A stretch of 64,000 nucleotides of DNA from Fulvivirga sp040220315 (GCF_040220315.1 NZ_JAVJUY010000051.1:1-64000); one strand, 5' to 3'. Positions 35,200 to 43,975 are shown, counted from the first letter of the stretch. Translations and numbers: made by a program. Notes: generated by a model from the letters alone, not told the origin.

Positions 35200-36708
35200 A
35201 TGGCGTTTAAGAACGACATGTCTAGATTGGTAAAAAAGTTGAGGCGAAGAAACCGATTCATTCTAGTAGTGCTATCAGCAATTGGTATTTTACTAGTCTA
35301 TTTGATTTCATCTACTCATTTACTTCAGAGAGAAAAAACAAAACAACTGATCCTACAAAAACTGAGAGCCATTTCAATCACTGCAAGTGAACAAATTGAT
35401 GGTGATGCACATGAGTATGTTGTTAATACTTTCAATAGTAAAAATGATGTACGTTCATCCAAAGACGATTCTGTTTACCATAAGCTGCACGCTCAGCTCA
35501 AAAGAATTAAAAGAATTAATGAAATCGCCAGCCCTATCTATACCATGGTTTTTAATGCCGATCATAATGAATATGAATTTATAGTCACTTCTTCAGATGA
35601 ACCGTATTACAGACACATGTTTGTGAATTATCCTACGGAGCTAAGAATGAATTATAATATTGGTGGTGTAATTGATGAGTATAAAACAGAAAATGGTACC
35701 TGGTTAAGTGCTTTTGCTCCAATAAAAAATTCGAAGGGTGAAGTGGTAGCAATATTACAAGTAGATCAGGAGTTTGATTCATTTCTGGAAGAAGCCCACT
35801 CAGATCTTATAAAAAATATACTGGTGGCATCTGTGTTATTCGTTCCTTTTATGATTTTATTGTTTTCTTATATGAGAAATGTTTTGACCAAAGAGGAACA
35901 GAATCAGCTGCTTTTGGAAGAACGCAATGAAGAAATTGAAATTCAGAATGAGATGATTAAAGAGGCGAACTTAAAACTTGAAAAAGCTAACTTAATTATA
36001 CAAGCACGAAATGACACGTTGGATAAACAAGTAAAAAAACGCACTAAAGAGCTCCTGGAGGCCAATCAGGATTTAGAAACATTTCTATATAGATCATCGC
36101 ACGACATTCAAGGGCCCATTGCTTCATTGAAGGGCGTAGTGAATTTAGCGCAAGCAGACATTACTAATGGAATAGATTACTACAACTTTATTCATGCAAG
36201 TGTCAATCAACTGGAGACGAGAGTACGGGGGATTAATGCTGTATTTGAAATTAAAAAGCAAGAGTTGGACTGGGTACAGTTGAGTATTCGTGAGGTATTT
36301 GATGAAGTTGTGGCAGACCAATGTAAAAAGCTAGATTTTAGTGATGTTGACCTAATTTTTGGAGATAATGCACTCATTAAAAGTGACAGAACGATACTGA
36401 ATGTGCTTTTCTCTGAGCTAGTAAAAAATTCAATCATGTATCGTGATGGTGAAAATGTCAAGATTCATTTAACAACCGAACTTGTAGGGCAAAAACACAT
36501 TAGAATTACTTACAAGGACAATGGACTAGGAATAGATGCAGATCAACAAAATACCATTTTTGATATGTTTAAAAGAGGGAATGAGAAATCTCAAGGTTCC
36601 GGCCTTGGGCTGTATGCAGTAAAACTTGCTCTTGAAAAGCTGCATGGCAATATATCCCTTCTGAATGCCCGCAATGGCGTGACTTTTCAAATTAATTTAC
36701 CTAGATAA
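35200..36708 (+). CDS. membrane sensor histidine kinase
   Basis: A 502-residue two-component sensor. Membrane segments at about 20-38 and 207-226 flank a periplasmic sensory domain of about 165 residues. A coiled coil (about 230-290) leads to the dimerisation domain, with the likely phospho-acceptor H301 in FLYRSSHDIQGPIASLKG. The ATPase domain has the N box ELVKNSIMYRDGE, the G1 box YKDNGLGID and the G2 box GSGLGLYAVKLAL. The H box lacks the common E-L-R after His and reads HDIQGP, a form seen in Bacteroidota kinases. No response regulator is adjacent, so its partner and signal are unknown. A stand-alone gene: terminator upstream, 59-base gap downstream. Confidence 0.88.
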   Translation: MAFKNDMSRLVKKLRRRNRFILVVLSAIGILLVYLISSTHLLQREKTKQLILQKLRAISITASEQIDGDAHEYVVNTFNSKNDVRSSKDDSVYHKLHAQLKRIKRINEIASPIYTMVFNADHNEYEFIVTSSDEPYYRHMFVNYPTELRMNYNIGGVIDEYKTENGTWLSAFAPIKNSKGEVVAILQVDQEFDSFLEEAHSDLIKNILVASVLFVPFMILLFSYMRNVLTKEEQNQLLLEERNEEIEIQNEMIKEANLKLEKANLIIQARNDTLDKQVKKRTKELLEANQDLETFLYRSSHDIQGPIASLKGVVNLAQADITNGIDYYNFIHASVNQLETRVRGINAVFEIKKQELDWVQLSIREVFDEVVADQCKKLDFSDVDLIFGDNALIKSDRTILNVLFSELVKNSIMYRDGENVKIHLTTELVGQKHIRITYKDNGLGIDADQQNTIFDMFKRGNEKSQGSGLGLYAVKLALEKLHGNISLLNARNGVTFQINLPR

Positions 36709-36767
36709 CTATCTGTCATTGATATGACTTTGCACATAGTTAGGATTGGCTTACTTTGCAACCTTGT

Positions 36768-37457
36768 ATGAAGCAACTTGTTAAGGTAATTATACCAGCC
36801 TTTAATGAAGAAAACGGAGTGGGTTCTGTTATAGCAGAGATACCCAATGATATTGTAGATGAAGTAATTGTAGTCAATAATGCTTCTACTGATGATACTG
36901 AAAAAGCAGCAGCTAAGGCTGGGGCAACTGTTCTGAGGGAAGAAGTTAAAGGATATGGCAGGGCTTGCCTGAAGGGTATTGAGTATATCAAAAAACAAGA
37001 AAACAAACCTGATATTATTGTATTTTTAGATGCAGATTACTCTGACTATCCTGAGGAAATGAGGGATTTAATAAAACCTATCATTGAACAGGACATGGAT
37101 TTGGTGATTGGGTCGAGAGCATTGGGCAACAAAGAGAAAGGAGCAATGACACCGCAGCAAGTTTTTGGAAACTGGTTGGCTACAGGATTATTAAAGTTGT
37201 TTTATAATGTAAATTTTACTGATTTGGGTCCATTCAGGGCTATTAAATATGAAAGTTTAATAGCATTGAATATGAAAGACAAAACATATGGCTGGACTGT
37301 AGAGATGCAATTGAAGGCAGCTAAAATGAAAATGAAATGTACAGAAGTACCAGTGAATTATAGAAAAAGAATAGGATTTTCAAAAGTTTCCGGAACGGTT
37401 AAGGGAACTGTCATGGCAGGATATAAAATAATTTGGACCATTTTTAAGTACTTGTAA
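36768..37457 (+). CDS. GT2 family glycosyltransferase (polyprenyl-phosphate hexose synthase-like)
   Basis: A 229-residue GT-A enzyme. I use the ATG at 36768 (MKQLVKVIIPAFNEENG); an in-frame TTG 12 bases earlier adds nothing typical. Motifs are the nucleotide-sugar site VVNNASTDDT and the metal-binding DAD at 88-90 (IVFLDADYSDYPE), followed by LVIGSRALG and FGNWLATGLLKLFY. The pattern is that of dolichol-phosphate mannose/glucose synthase relatives, which make lipid-linked hexose donors. No C-terminal membrane helices are seen. It is first in a five-gene rightward cluster and is 1 base from the next glycosyltransferase gene. Confidence 0.88.
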   Translation: MKQLVKVIIPAFNEENGVGSVIAEIPNDIVDEVIVVNNASTDDTEKAAAKAGATVLREEVKGYGRACLKGIEYIKKQENKPDIIVFLDADYSDYPEEMRDLIKPIIEQDMDLVIGSRALGNKEKGAMTPQQVFGNWLATGLLKLFYNVNFTDLGPFRAIKYESLIALNMKDKTYGWTVEMQLKAAKMKMKCTEVPVNYRKRIGFSKVSGTVKGTVMAGYKIIWTIFKYL

Positions 37458-37458
37458 T

Positions 37459-38925
37459 ATGGAGTGGTTAGTTATTGTACCCTATAGTCTTGCGCTGCTG
37501 TTTATATTCATTTTCAGCCTGAGCCAACTTAATCTGACCTGGCATTATCTAAGATCGAAAAAGGCGCTGAGTAAACCTTCTTTTGAGTTAAAAGAATTTC
37601 CCAAGGTAACGGTACAGCTACCCATTTATAACGAAAAATATGTTGTTGAGCGGTTGCTCATTAAAGTATCCCAATTCATTTACCCAAAAGATAAGTTAGA
37701 AATTCAAGTACTAGACGATTCCACAGATGAAACAATCGAACTTACTTCTGCATTGGTTGACAAATTGAAAAAAACCGGCCTGGATATTAAGCATATTAGA
37801 AGGCCTAAACGAGAGGGCTTTAAAGCAGGCGCACTCCAGTACGGAATGCAAATCTGTAAAGGAGACTTCATTGCTATTTTCGATTCTGATTTTTTACCCG
37901 AACCGGATTTCCTACTTAAAACTATAGCACAGTTTGAGCAAAATACCGGTGTGGTTCAAACTCGCTGGGGGCACTTAAATAGAGATTATTCTTTATTAAC
38001 TGAGCTACAGGCTTTCGGTTTGGATGCCCATTTTTCTGTGGAACAATCCGGCAGAAGCCATGCCAATAGTTTTATTAATTTTAACGGAACAGGAGGGGTG
38101 TGGAGGAAAGAGTGCGTTATTGATGCTGGTGGCTGGTCTGCTGATACGTTGACTGAAGACTTGGATCTTAGCTATCGGGCGCAACTAAAAGGCTGGAAAT
38201 TCAAATACCTGGAAGATTGTGTAGCTCCCGCAGAACTACCTGTTATTATGTCTGCTGTAAAATCTCAGCAGTATAGATGGAATAAAGGAGCGGCTGAAAC
38301 TGCCCGTAAAAATTTGGGTAAGGTTTTACGCTCAAGAATGGGGTTTGGGAATAAAATGCATGCCATCTTTCATTTATTTAACAGCTCAGTTTTCGTTTGT
38401 TTGTTAATTGCCGCTCTTTTAAGCATCCCTATGCTTTATATTAAGGATGCCAACCCGAGGTTAGAATTGCTTTTTGACATTGGTAGCATTTTTCTGCTAG
38501 GGTTTTTCTCAATTACTATTTTCTATTGGGTAGCTACAAAAAGGATGGTTCCAGATGGTACTTCCAAGTACTTTTTTAAAATATATCCTATGTTTTTAAC
38601 AGTTTCAATGGGGCTTTCGCTTCATAATGGGCTAGCTGTTTTAGAGGGTTTGTTTGGGTTTAAAAGTGAGTTTATTAGAACACCCAAATTTGGGATTAAG
38701 AGTAAGTTGGATTCCTGGGAGAATAATAGCTACATTAAGCCAAAAATTAACTTTCTTATTATCATGGAAGCATTTCTAAGCTTCTACTTTTTCTTTGGTG
38801 TAAGTAGTGGTATTTTCTTAAAAGACTGGGGGTTAGTGATTTTCCACCTCATGTTGGCTATAGGTTTTGCGATGGTATTTATACATTCCATAAAGAGTAT
38901 TCCAGGTGCTGTTTCTGCAAAGTAA
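37459..38925 (+). CDS. membrane GT2 processive-type glycosyltransferase (CesA/CslA-like)
   Basis: A 488-residue inner-membrane glycosyltransferase with one N-terminal segment (about 5-22), a cytoplasmic GT-A domain (about 45-290) and four to five C-terminal segments. Catalytic elements are complete: VLDDSTDET, the DxD in IAIFDSDFLPEPDFL, the TEDLDLSYRAQLKGWK acceptor-base motif, and QQYRW (the Q-x-x-R-W of processive synthases). This is the architecture of cellulose synthase-like, glucomannan and hyaluronan synthases. The product is unknown. No PilZ domain is seen. Its end overlaps the start of the next gene by 20 bases. Confidence 0.9.
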   Translation: MEWLVIVPYSLALLFIFIFSLSQLNLTWHYLRSKKALSKPSFELKEFPKVTVQLPIYNEKYVVERLLIKVSQFIYPKDKLEIQVLDDSTDETIELTSALVDKLKKTGLDIKHIRRPKREGFKAGALQYGMQICKGDFIAIFDSDFLPEPDFLLKTIAQFEQNTGVVQTRWGHLNRDYSLLTELQAFGLDAHFSVEQSGRSHANSFINFNGTGGVWRKECVIDAGGWSADTLTEDLDLSYRAQLKGWKFKYLEDCVAPAELPVIMSAVKSQQYRWNKGAAETARKNLGKVLRSRMGFGNKMHAIFHLFNSSVFVCLLIAALLSIPMLYIKDANPRLELLFDIGSIFLLGFFSITIFYWVATKRMVPDGTSKYFFKIYPMFLTVSMGLSLHNGLAVLEGLFGFKSEFIRTPKFGIKSKLDSWENNSYIKPKINFLIIMEAFLSFYFFFGVSSGIFLKDWGLVIFHLMLAIGFAMVFIHSIKSIPGAVSAK

Positions 38926-40249
38926 GAATAAGCTGCTGTGGTTATTAATGGCCTCAAGCATTTTGCTCTATGTCCAAATAGCATTTAACACCCACAGATT
39001 TGAAAGCTTCACGCTTATTTCTTCGTATAGTCTGGTGTTCATTTTCTATTTAATACTGGTTAGAAAGTATTCTTATTCTGCAATAACTATTAATTACCTG
39101 TTGGGTTTGGCAATAGTTATCAGGTTGATATTGGTTGGTGCCTTTCCTTCGCTATCAGATGATATATATAGATTTATTTGGGATGGAAGATTATTAAATG
39201 CGGGTATTCATCCGTTCACTGAAGTGCCGTCATTTTATATGATTAAAGGGAATGAAGTTGCGGGGTTAGATCAGCCACTTTATTCAAAATTGAATTCACC
39301 AGAGTATTTTACGATTTACCCGCCTTTTGCACAATTCGTTTATTGGGTATCAACATACGTTACTGATTCAATTTATCTAAGCTGTATAATTATTAAATCA
39401 TTGATCGTTTTGGCGGAAGTTGGCTCTATTTTCATTGGAATCAAATTGCTGCAGCGTTATAACCTGCCCAAAAGAAATATTTTACTTTATGCTTTAAACC
39501 CATTAGTAATCCTGGAGCTAACGGGAAACCTTCATTTTGAGGCATTTATGATTTTCTTCTTACTATTATCTGTTTATCTGATCCATGAGTATTCAATGAT
39601 CAGATCAGGATTTTTTATGGCTGCTAGTATTGCCAGTAAGTTAATTCCAATCATGTTTTTACCTCTTTTATTAAGGCGATTGAAAGCTAAACCCTTATTA
39701 AAATGGTATTTGGCAATATTGATTTTTTCGTCATTATTCTTTTTTCCGTTGTTCCGTCCTGAGTTTATTACAGGAATGAGCGAAAGCCTTGGTCTTTATT
39801 TTCAAAAATTTGAGTTTAACGCCAGTATATATTATATCGTCAGAGAAGTAGGATTTTGGATAAAAGGTTATAATATCATCGGTTTTGCAGGCAAGTTATT
39901 GGCACTATTCTCCTTTTTAAGTATTGTGGCCCTTAGTATTTTTTATCGAAAAAGTGTCAATATATTCGAGTTGATGATGTTAGCACTTACTACGTATTTA
40001 CTGTTATCAACAATCGTTCATCCCTGGTACATTACCACAATTATTTTTCTATCTGTCTTCACTAAATACAGATATTCAATAGTATGGTCACTGTTGATAT
40101 TTTTTACTTATTTAGGGTATACCAAAACAGGTTTTCAGGAAAACATGTTAGTAGTTGTAGTAGAATATATAGTGGTGATAGCAGTTTTAATTTATGAGAT
40201 TTATGCAGTTTCTAAGAAAAGAACTCCCTGGTTGGCAAAAGGTGCCTAG
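38906..40249 (+). CDS. polytopic mannosyltransferase-like membrane protein (GT-C fold)
   Basis: A 447-residue protein with about ten or more membrane segments. A GT-C-like catalytic loop follows the second or third helix: SDDIYRFIWDGRLLNAGIHP, the DDxYRxxWDGR motif of lipid-phosphate-sugar-dependent mannosyltransferases (GT87/MptB-like). It would use a polyprenyl-phosphate hexose, perhaps made by the enzyme at 36768-37457, on the periplasmic face. The GTG at 38906 is my start because it gives a complete N-terminus and overlaps the upstream gene by 20 bases; an ATG at 38948-38950 region would cut into the first helix. Substrate unknown. Confidence 0.78.
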   Translation: MLFLQSKNKLLWLLMASSILLYVQIAFNTHRFESFTLISSYSLVFIFYLILVRKYSYSAITINYLLGLAIVIRLILVGAFPSLSDDIYRFIWDGRLLNAGIHPFTEVPSFYMIKGNEVAGLDQPLYSKLNSPEYFTIYPPFAQFVYWVSTYVTDSIYLSCIIIKSLIVLAEVGSIFIGIKLLQRYNLPKRNILLYALNPLVILELTGNLHFEAFMIFFLLLSVYLIHEYSMIRSGFFMAASIASKLIPIMFLPLLLRRLKAKPLLKWYLAILIFSSLFFFPLFRPEFITGMSESLGLYFQKFEFNASIYYIVREVGFWIKGYNIIGFAGKLLALFSFLSIVALSIFYRKSVNIFELMMLALTTYLLLSTIVHPWYITTIIFLSVFTKYRYSIVWSLLIFFTYLGYTKTGFQENMLVVVVEYIVVIAVLIYEIYAVSKKRTPWLAKGA

Positions 40250-40742
40250 TTACATTTTTTTAGTATTTACCCTTGTAGCCTGTAATAGTATGTACGCACA
40301 AGAAGATTTTAATAAAAAAGTATCATCACTTTTAAAGAATACAGTGCCATTGGTGACCAGTGCTGAATTAGACACCTTATTACAGAAAAATCCTAATCTA
40401 ATTCTGCTGGATACAAGATCCTCCAAAGAATATGAAGTTAGTAAGATTGCGGCCGCAAAATTTATTGACTATGATGATTTTAAACCCGAAATGGTTCGGG
40501 GGATACCTAAAGAGGAGCAGATTGTAGTTTATTGTTCTGTTGGGTATCGTAGTGAAAAAATTGGCGAGAAGTTGCAGGAGTTAGGTTATAATAACGTGCT
40601 CAATTTATATGGCGGCATTTTCGATTGGAAAAATACTGATCACACTGTTATCAATGAAAAAAACCAACCTACTGACAGTGTGCATACATATAATAAGAAT
40701 TGGTCCAAATACTTACACAAAGGTGTAAAAGTATATGACTAA
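40194..40742 (+). CDS. exported rhodanese-domain protein
   Basis: A 182-residue rhodanese with an N-terminal export signal. Residues 18-30 (PSYIFLVFTLVAC) end in a lipobox-like Cys at 30, so it may be a lipoprotein. One rhodanese domain (about 55-150) carries LLDTRSSKEY and the active-site loop VVYCSVGYRSEKI with the persulfide cysteine C114. Rhodanese domains carry sulfane sulfur, though many exported ones have other uses. It overlaps the upstream GT-C gene by 56 bases and the downstream DUF2064 gene by 8 bases, so it is firmly inside the glycosyltransferase operon, where a sulfur-handling role is unexpected. Confidence 0.85.
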   Translation: MRFMQFLRKELPGWQKVPSYIFLVFTLVACNSMYAQEDFNKKVSSLLKNTVPLVTSAELDTLLQKNPNLILLDTRSSKEYEVSKIAAAKFIDYDDFKPEMVRGIPKEEQIVVYCSVGYRSEKIGEKLQELGYNNVLNLYGGIFDWKNTDHTVINEKNQPTDSVHTYNKNWSKYLHKGVKVYD

Positions 40743-41343
40743 TCATCTGATTATTTTTGCTAAAAACCCGGAATTAGGTAGCACTAAGACTCGTATTGGC
40801 ACTAAACTAGGAGACGATGTCGCGCTGGCTATTTATTATAGTTTAATTCATCGAGCACAACGGGTTACCGCCAACATAAAAGCCCGTAAGATAGTATATT
40901 ATTCTTCATTTGTAGATCGTGAAGATTCATGGGATAATAACACCTTTGAAAAGAGGCGACAGGTAAAAAAAGAACTCGGTGTTCGAATGGCAACAGCCAT
41001 CAATGAGTCATTCAATGAAAATGCAAAAAAGGTTGTGCTTATTGGTACTGATATTTATGATCTAACACCTCAAATTATAAATGATGCCTTTGATCAGCTT
41101 TCAAATCATGATGTGGTTATTGGCCCAGCAAAAGATGGAGGTTATTATCTTATTGGTTTATCTCAACCGGCAGATTCACTATTTAAATTAAGTGCCTGGA
41201 GTCATTCAGAAGTGTTTAACCAAACCAAAGAACTAATCGGTCGTGCTGGATTAACATTTTCTTTGCTACCTGAACTTAATGATATTGATGAGCCTGACGA
41301 TTTAAAGGGAACCAATCTGGAGCAATTCCTGATAGAAAAATAA
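40735..41343 (+). CDS. DUF2064 / TIGR04282-type glycosyltransferase-like protein
   Basis: A 202-residue protein with a GT-A-like nucleotidyltransferase fold. It opens LIIFAKNPELGSTKTRIGTK, the family's donor-binding start, and has GTDIYDLTPQIINDAFDQL and IGPAKDGGYYLIGLSQ, both hallmarks of DUF2064. Databases call some members arsenosugar biosynthesis glycosyltransferases because they sit in arsenic clusters, but no arsenic gene is here, so I do not adopt that role. It closes the five-gene glycan cluster, overlapping the rhodanese gene by 8 bases. Confidence 0.85.
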   Translation: MTNHLIIFAKNPELGSTKTRIGTKLGDDVALAIYYSLIHRAQRVTANIKARKIVYYSSFVDREDSWDNNTFEKRRQVKKELGVRMATAINESFNENAKKVVLIGTDIYDLTPQIINDAFDQLSNHDVVIGPAKDGGYYLIGLSQPADSLFKLSAWSHSEVFNQTKELIGRAGLTFSLLPELNDIDEPDDLKGTNLEQFLIEK

Positions 41344-41349
41344 CACCCA

Positions 41350-41922
41350 TTATTTAAGAGGTTTAAAAAAGATGAGTAATTGAATTATAATTCCTATTAA
41401 AATTAATGTCCAAATTTCTAATGTAGAAATGAGATTACTACTTTCTACAAGCCTATTCGATTTATCAAGCTCTCTTTTTGCTTCCAGCATTTGTATTTCG
41501 GCTAATTTATCCAACTCACTTAATACTTCTGCAATTTGTAAGGCTCTCCCAGAGTTATCACCTAAGCTCTCTATTTCATAAAGTTTAGTAAGCTTTTTCT
41601 TGAGTAAATTCATTGATTTTTCTTCACGGGAAGTTAAACGTGTATTTGAATACTTATTAACAACCGTATTGATAGAGTCATTTATGTTAAAATTGATCTT
41701 CGATATTTCTCCAGTGATTAAATCATTCTTCTTGATATCTAAAAGCCTGGAGATTTTAAAGATATAATCTTTAGCCACCAGCCGGTCTTCATATACCGAA
41801 GAGAACGACTTTTGAATCATTTTAAAATGATTCTTATCCATTTTATTAGTCGCAAAAACCAACAGAAATACAATTACTAAAGCACCCAACGCTTTTATTT
41901 TAGACCAAAATTTTGATGACAT
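41350..41922 (-). CDS. membrane protein with four-helix-bundle sensor-like domain and no output domain
   Basis: A 190-residue protein with a membrane segment near each end (about 9-26 and 167-186) flanking a helical periplasmic domain of about 140 residues rich in Lys, Glu, Leu and Ser. This is the layout of the 4HB_MCP ligand-binding module of chemoreceptors, but the chain stops a few residues after the second membrane segment, with no HAMP, kinase or methyl-accepting domain. No recognised family. It could be an accessory sensor or a relict of a larger receptor. It converges on the DUF2064 gene with a 6-base gap. Confidence 0.6.
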   Translation of the reverse strand: MSSKFWSKIKALGALVIVFLLVFATNKMDKNHFKMIQKSFSSVYEDRLVAKDYIFKISRLLDIKKNDLITGEISKINFNINDSINTVVNKYSNTRLTSREEKSMNLLKKKLTKLYEIESLGDNSGRALQIAEVLSELDKLAEIQMLEAKRELDKSNRLVESSNLISTLEIWTLILIGIIIQLLIFFKPLK

Positions 41923-41979
41923 ATGAGTGGATTTGATTTAACAAAATTAACGTACTATATAGCTAATTGTTCTATAACT

Positions 41980-42014
41980 AAAAACAACAAACCCTCAAAT
42001 AATGAGGGTTTGTT
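41980..42014 (-). terminator. rho-independent terminator after the cupredoxin gene
   Basis: On the minus strand a 12-base perfect stem (41986-41997 with 42003-42014) closes a 5-base loop and is followed by a short T run (plus-strand A at 41980-41984). It begins 23 bases after the cupredoxin stop. Confidence 0.85.
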
Positions 42015-42036
42015 AGTAGAAAGATAGTAAGTTAAT

Positions 42037-42408
42037 TTAATTCACCACAATCTTATATTGAGGAGTTGGGTTTAAAGGGCAGAAATAAACATATTCTCCT
42101 TTTTCCAAGGTTACCGTTTTTGATTCGGCCTTCTCACCATCATTAATGGTTTTCTTTAAATACGCTTCAGGAATATGATTTTTCTGATCTGTCATTCCTT
42201 TTGGGGCGATTACAAAACCCAGCTCATGATTAACACCTTCATTTGATACTTCGAAAATGTATTGTTTACCTGCTTCAAGGGTTAACTCTGTTTGTGTGAA
42301 CTTGCCGGGCGTTTGAGATAGTTTCACCCTTTCAGGAGTTTGAGCTAGAACTATTGAACTGAAGCTTAGCGCTACTACCACAAGTATTGATTTTATTAAG
42401 TTTTCCAT
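42037..42408 (-). CDS. exported cupredoxin-like protein
   Basis: A 123-residue protein with a signal peptide (about 1-22, ending SIVLAQ) and a single cupredoxin-type beta sandwich. Candidate copper ligands are H61 in EGVNHELGFVIAPKG and C110 in EYVYFCPLNPTPQYKIVV. The second histidine that normally follows the Cys (CPxH) is not obvious, so the copper site may be incomplete or altered. It is 27 bases downstream of the AhpD-like gene and followed by a strong terminator. Likely a small periplasmic electron carrier or a metal-binding relative. Confidence 0.75.
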   Translation of the reverse strand: MENLIKSILVVVALSFSSIVLAQTPERVKLSQTPGKFTQTELTLEAGKQYIFEVSNEGVNHELGFVIAPKGMTDQKNHIPEAYLKKTINDGEKAESKTVTLEKGEYVYFCPLNPTPQYKIVVN

Positions 42409-42435
42409 TTTATAATAGTTTAAGGGTTAATTCAA

Positions 42436-42987
42436 TTATGCGTTAATAGTCTCTAATTCAGGTGCAGCTGGGAAGTCTACAGGAATTTGAGTAGCACCAT
42501 GTATAAAGTTGCTGATGATTTTATCACCTATTACCATGATAATATCCACCAAGTTGGCTTTTGTATAGCCAGCGTTGAATAAATTATCAACGGCATCAGA
42601 GCTTGGTTTACTTCTGTTTTCAGTAATATTTTTTACAAAAGCTGCGAGAGCATTTAATTTCTCATTGAATGAAACATTACCAATTCTAATCTCCAAAATT
42701 TGCTCATCGGTAAAACCGTTCATTTTACCAATGGCTGTATGAGCTGCTAAACAATATTCACACTCATTCACTTGAGAAACTACCAGGTTAATAACTTCTC
42801 TTTCTTTAGCTGTTAATGTACTTTTTCTGTTTTGAAGTGCAAGGTAGTCGGCTAGGGCCGTGTCGTTGTGAGCATACGTAGCGTAAAGGTTAGGTACAAA
42901 ACCTAGTCCTTTTTCGAGCTGATCAAATATTGCCTGATTGTTGGCACTTACTTCATTTTTTGTTGGAACATTTATTTGCGTTGCCAT
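42436..42987 (-). CDS. carboxymuconolactone decarboxylase / AhpD-like protein
   Basis: A 183-residue all-helical protein of the CMD/AhpD superfamily. The thiol motif is complete: C76 and C79 in NECEYCLAAHTAIGK with H83, which in AhpD supports peroxidase activity. FVPNLYATYAHNDTALADYL and VNLVVSQVN-like segments (about 29-73) match the alkylhydroperoxidase D relatives common in Bacteroidota. A peroxide or nitrosative stress role is inferred, not proven. It lies 126 bases downstream of the AraC-type regulator, likely its target. Confidence 0.85.
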   Translation of the reverse strand: MATQINVPTKNEVSANNQAIFDQLEKGLGFVPNLYATYAHNDTALADYLALQNRKSTLTAKEREVINLVVSQVNECEYCLAAHTAIGKMNGFTDEQILEIRIGNVSFNEKLNALAAFVKNITENRSKPSSDAVDNLFNAGYTKANLVDIIMVIGDKIISNFIHGATQIPVDFPAAPELETINA

Positions 42988-43113
42988 AATCGTTTGTTTA
43001 ATGTTTAAATTGTTTGTATTGATAACACCACAATTTTACGGCAACAACTAAGGCTGGTGAGAGGCTACTTTTCCCAATAGAGTGTCAATACTTCCTATTA
43101 TTTGTCATTTGTT

Positions 43114-43971
43114 TTAAATGATGGGTTTGGATACCCTCATTTCCTGTTTAAATTCCAGAGGAGTTTGCTTTAATATTCGCTTGAAAAGTCTGTGAAAGCC
43201 ACCGGCATCTTCAAAGCCAAGTTCATAGGCAATTTCCTTCACGGACTTATCGGTGTAAAGTAAAAGGCGTTTTCCTTCTAAAATAATCCGTTCTTGGATA
43301 ATCTGAAGAGGAGTGCTATTGCTGTACTTAGAAAATAAATTGGATAATGTCTTAGGTGATTTAAAGAGTAGTTCTGCATAGTCTGAAACCTGGTGTTTTA
43401 GTTTATAATTCTGCTCAACAAGTACATTAAATTTGCGAATTAGGTCTACTTGGTTGTCATCCATTGCTGTTTGTATAACCTGCTTCTTTGCCAGCCTGGT
43501 TATCTTTATGATCATTCTTTTTAAGAGCATTCGTAACATCTCTTCCTGTATGGTATCGCATGTGCTAAATTCATCAATAAACACACTAAAGAGCATTTCA
43601 AATTTATCAGCTTCCTCTGCTTCCAGATTAATAATATGTTGATTGGAGCTTCCGAAAAATAAAATTCCATTACAGGAAACCTCTTGATCATGGTCGATGA
43701 TGCAATAGAACTCCCGATTAAAATTAAATGACGTTAGTTCAGGTGTGTCTTCAGGGAATTCAAGAATATGCAGATACGTATACGTGGTAATTTGATTTGG
43801 CAACAGCGTAGTTTCAGCTCCATCCACAAAAAAGGTAACTGGTCGCTCACATCTATTCCATAGTATACTTATCAGGTTATTATGCCTCCGTAATTCATGA
43901 AGCTCCTTTGCGTGATTGGTTAGTAACGCCAAAAGTGATTTTAATCCAGTGCCTTCAAATACTTTTACCAT
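43114..43971 (-). CDS. AraC-family transcriptional regulator
   Basis: A 285-residue regulator with a C-terminal double helix-turn-helix DNA-binding domain (about 185-282). The pattern ends with KSVKEIAYELGFEDAGGFHR followed by LFKRILKQTPLEFKQEMR, the two AraC HTH cores. The N-terminal 150 residues form a cupin-like sensor (VTFFVDGAETTLLPNQITTY) with no ligand deduced. It lies upstream of the AhpD-like and cupredoxin genes on the same strand. A 12-base inverted repeat sits just before its start codon, a likely self-binding site. Confidence 0.9.
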   Translation of the reverse strand: MVKVFEGTGLKSLLALLTNHAKELHELRRHNNLISILWNRCERPVTFFVDGAETTLLPNQITTYTYLHILEFPEDTPELTSFNFNREFYCIIDHDQEVSCNGILFFGSSNQHIINLEAEEADKFEMLFSVFIDEFSTCDTIQEEMLRMLLKRMIIKITRLAKKQVIQTAMDDNQVDLIRKFNVLVEQNYKLKHQVSDYAELLFKSPKTLSNLFSKYSNSTPLQIIQERIILEGKRLLLYTDKSVKEIAYELGFEDAGGFHRLFKRILKQTPLEFKQEMRVSKPII

Positions 43972-43975
43972 CGGG

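Noticed and set aside
40735..41343. Arsenosugar synthesis by the DUF2064 protein
   Set aside because: No ArsM, radical SAM ArsS or other arsenic gene is nearby; the neighbours are glycosyltransferases.
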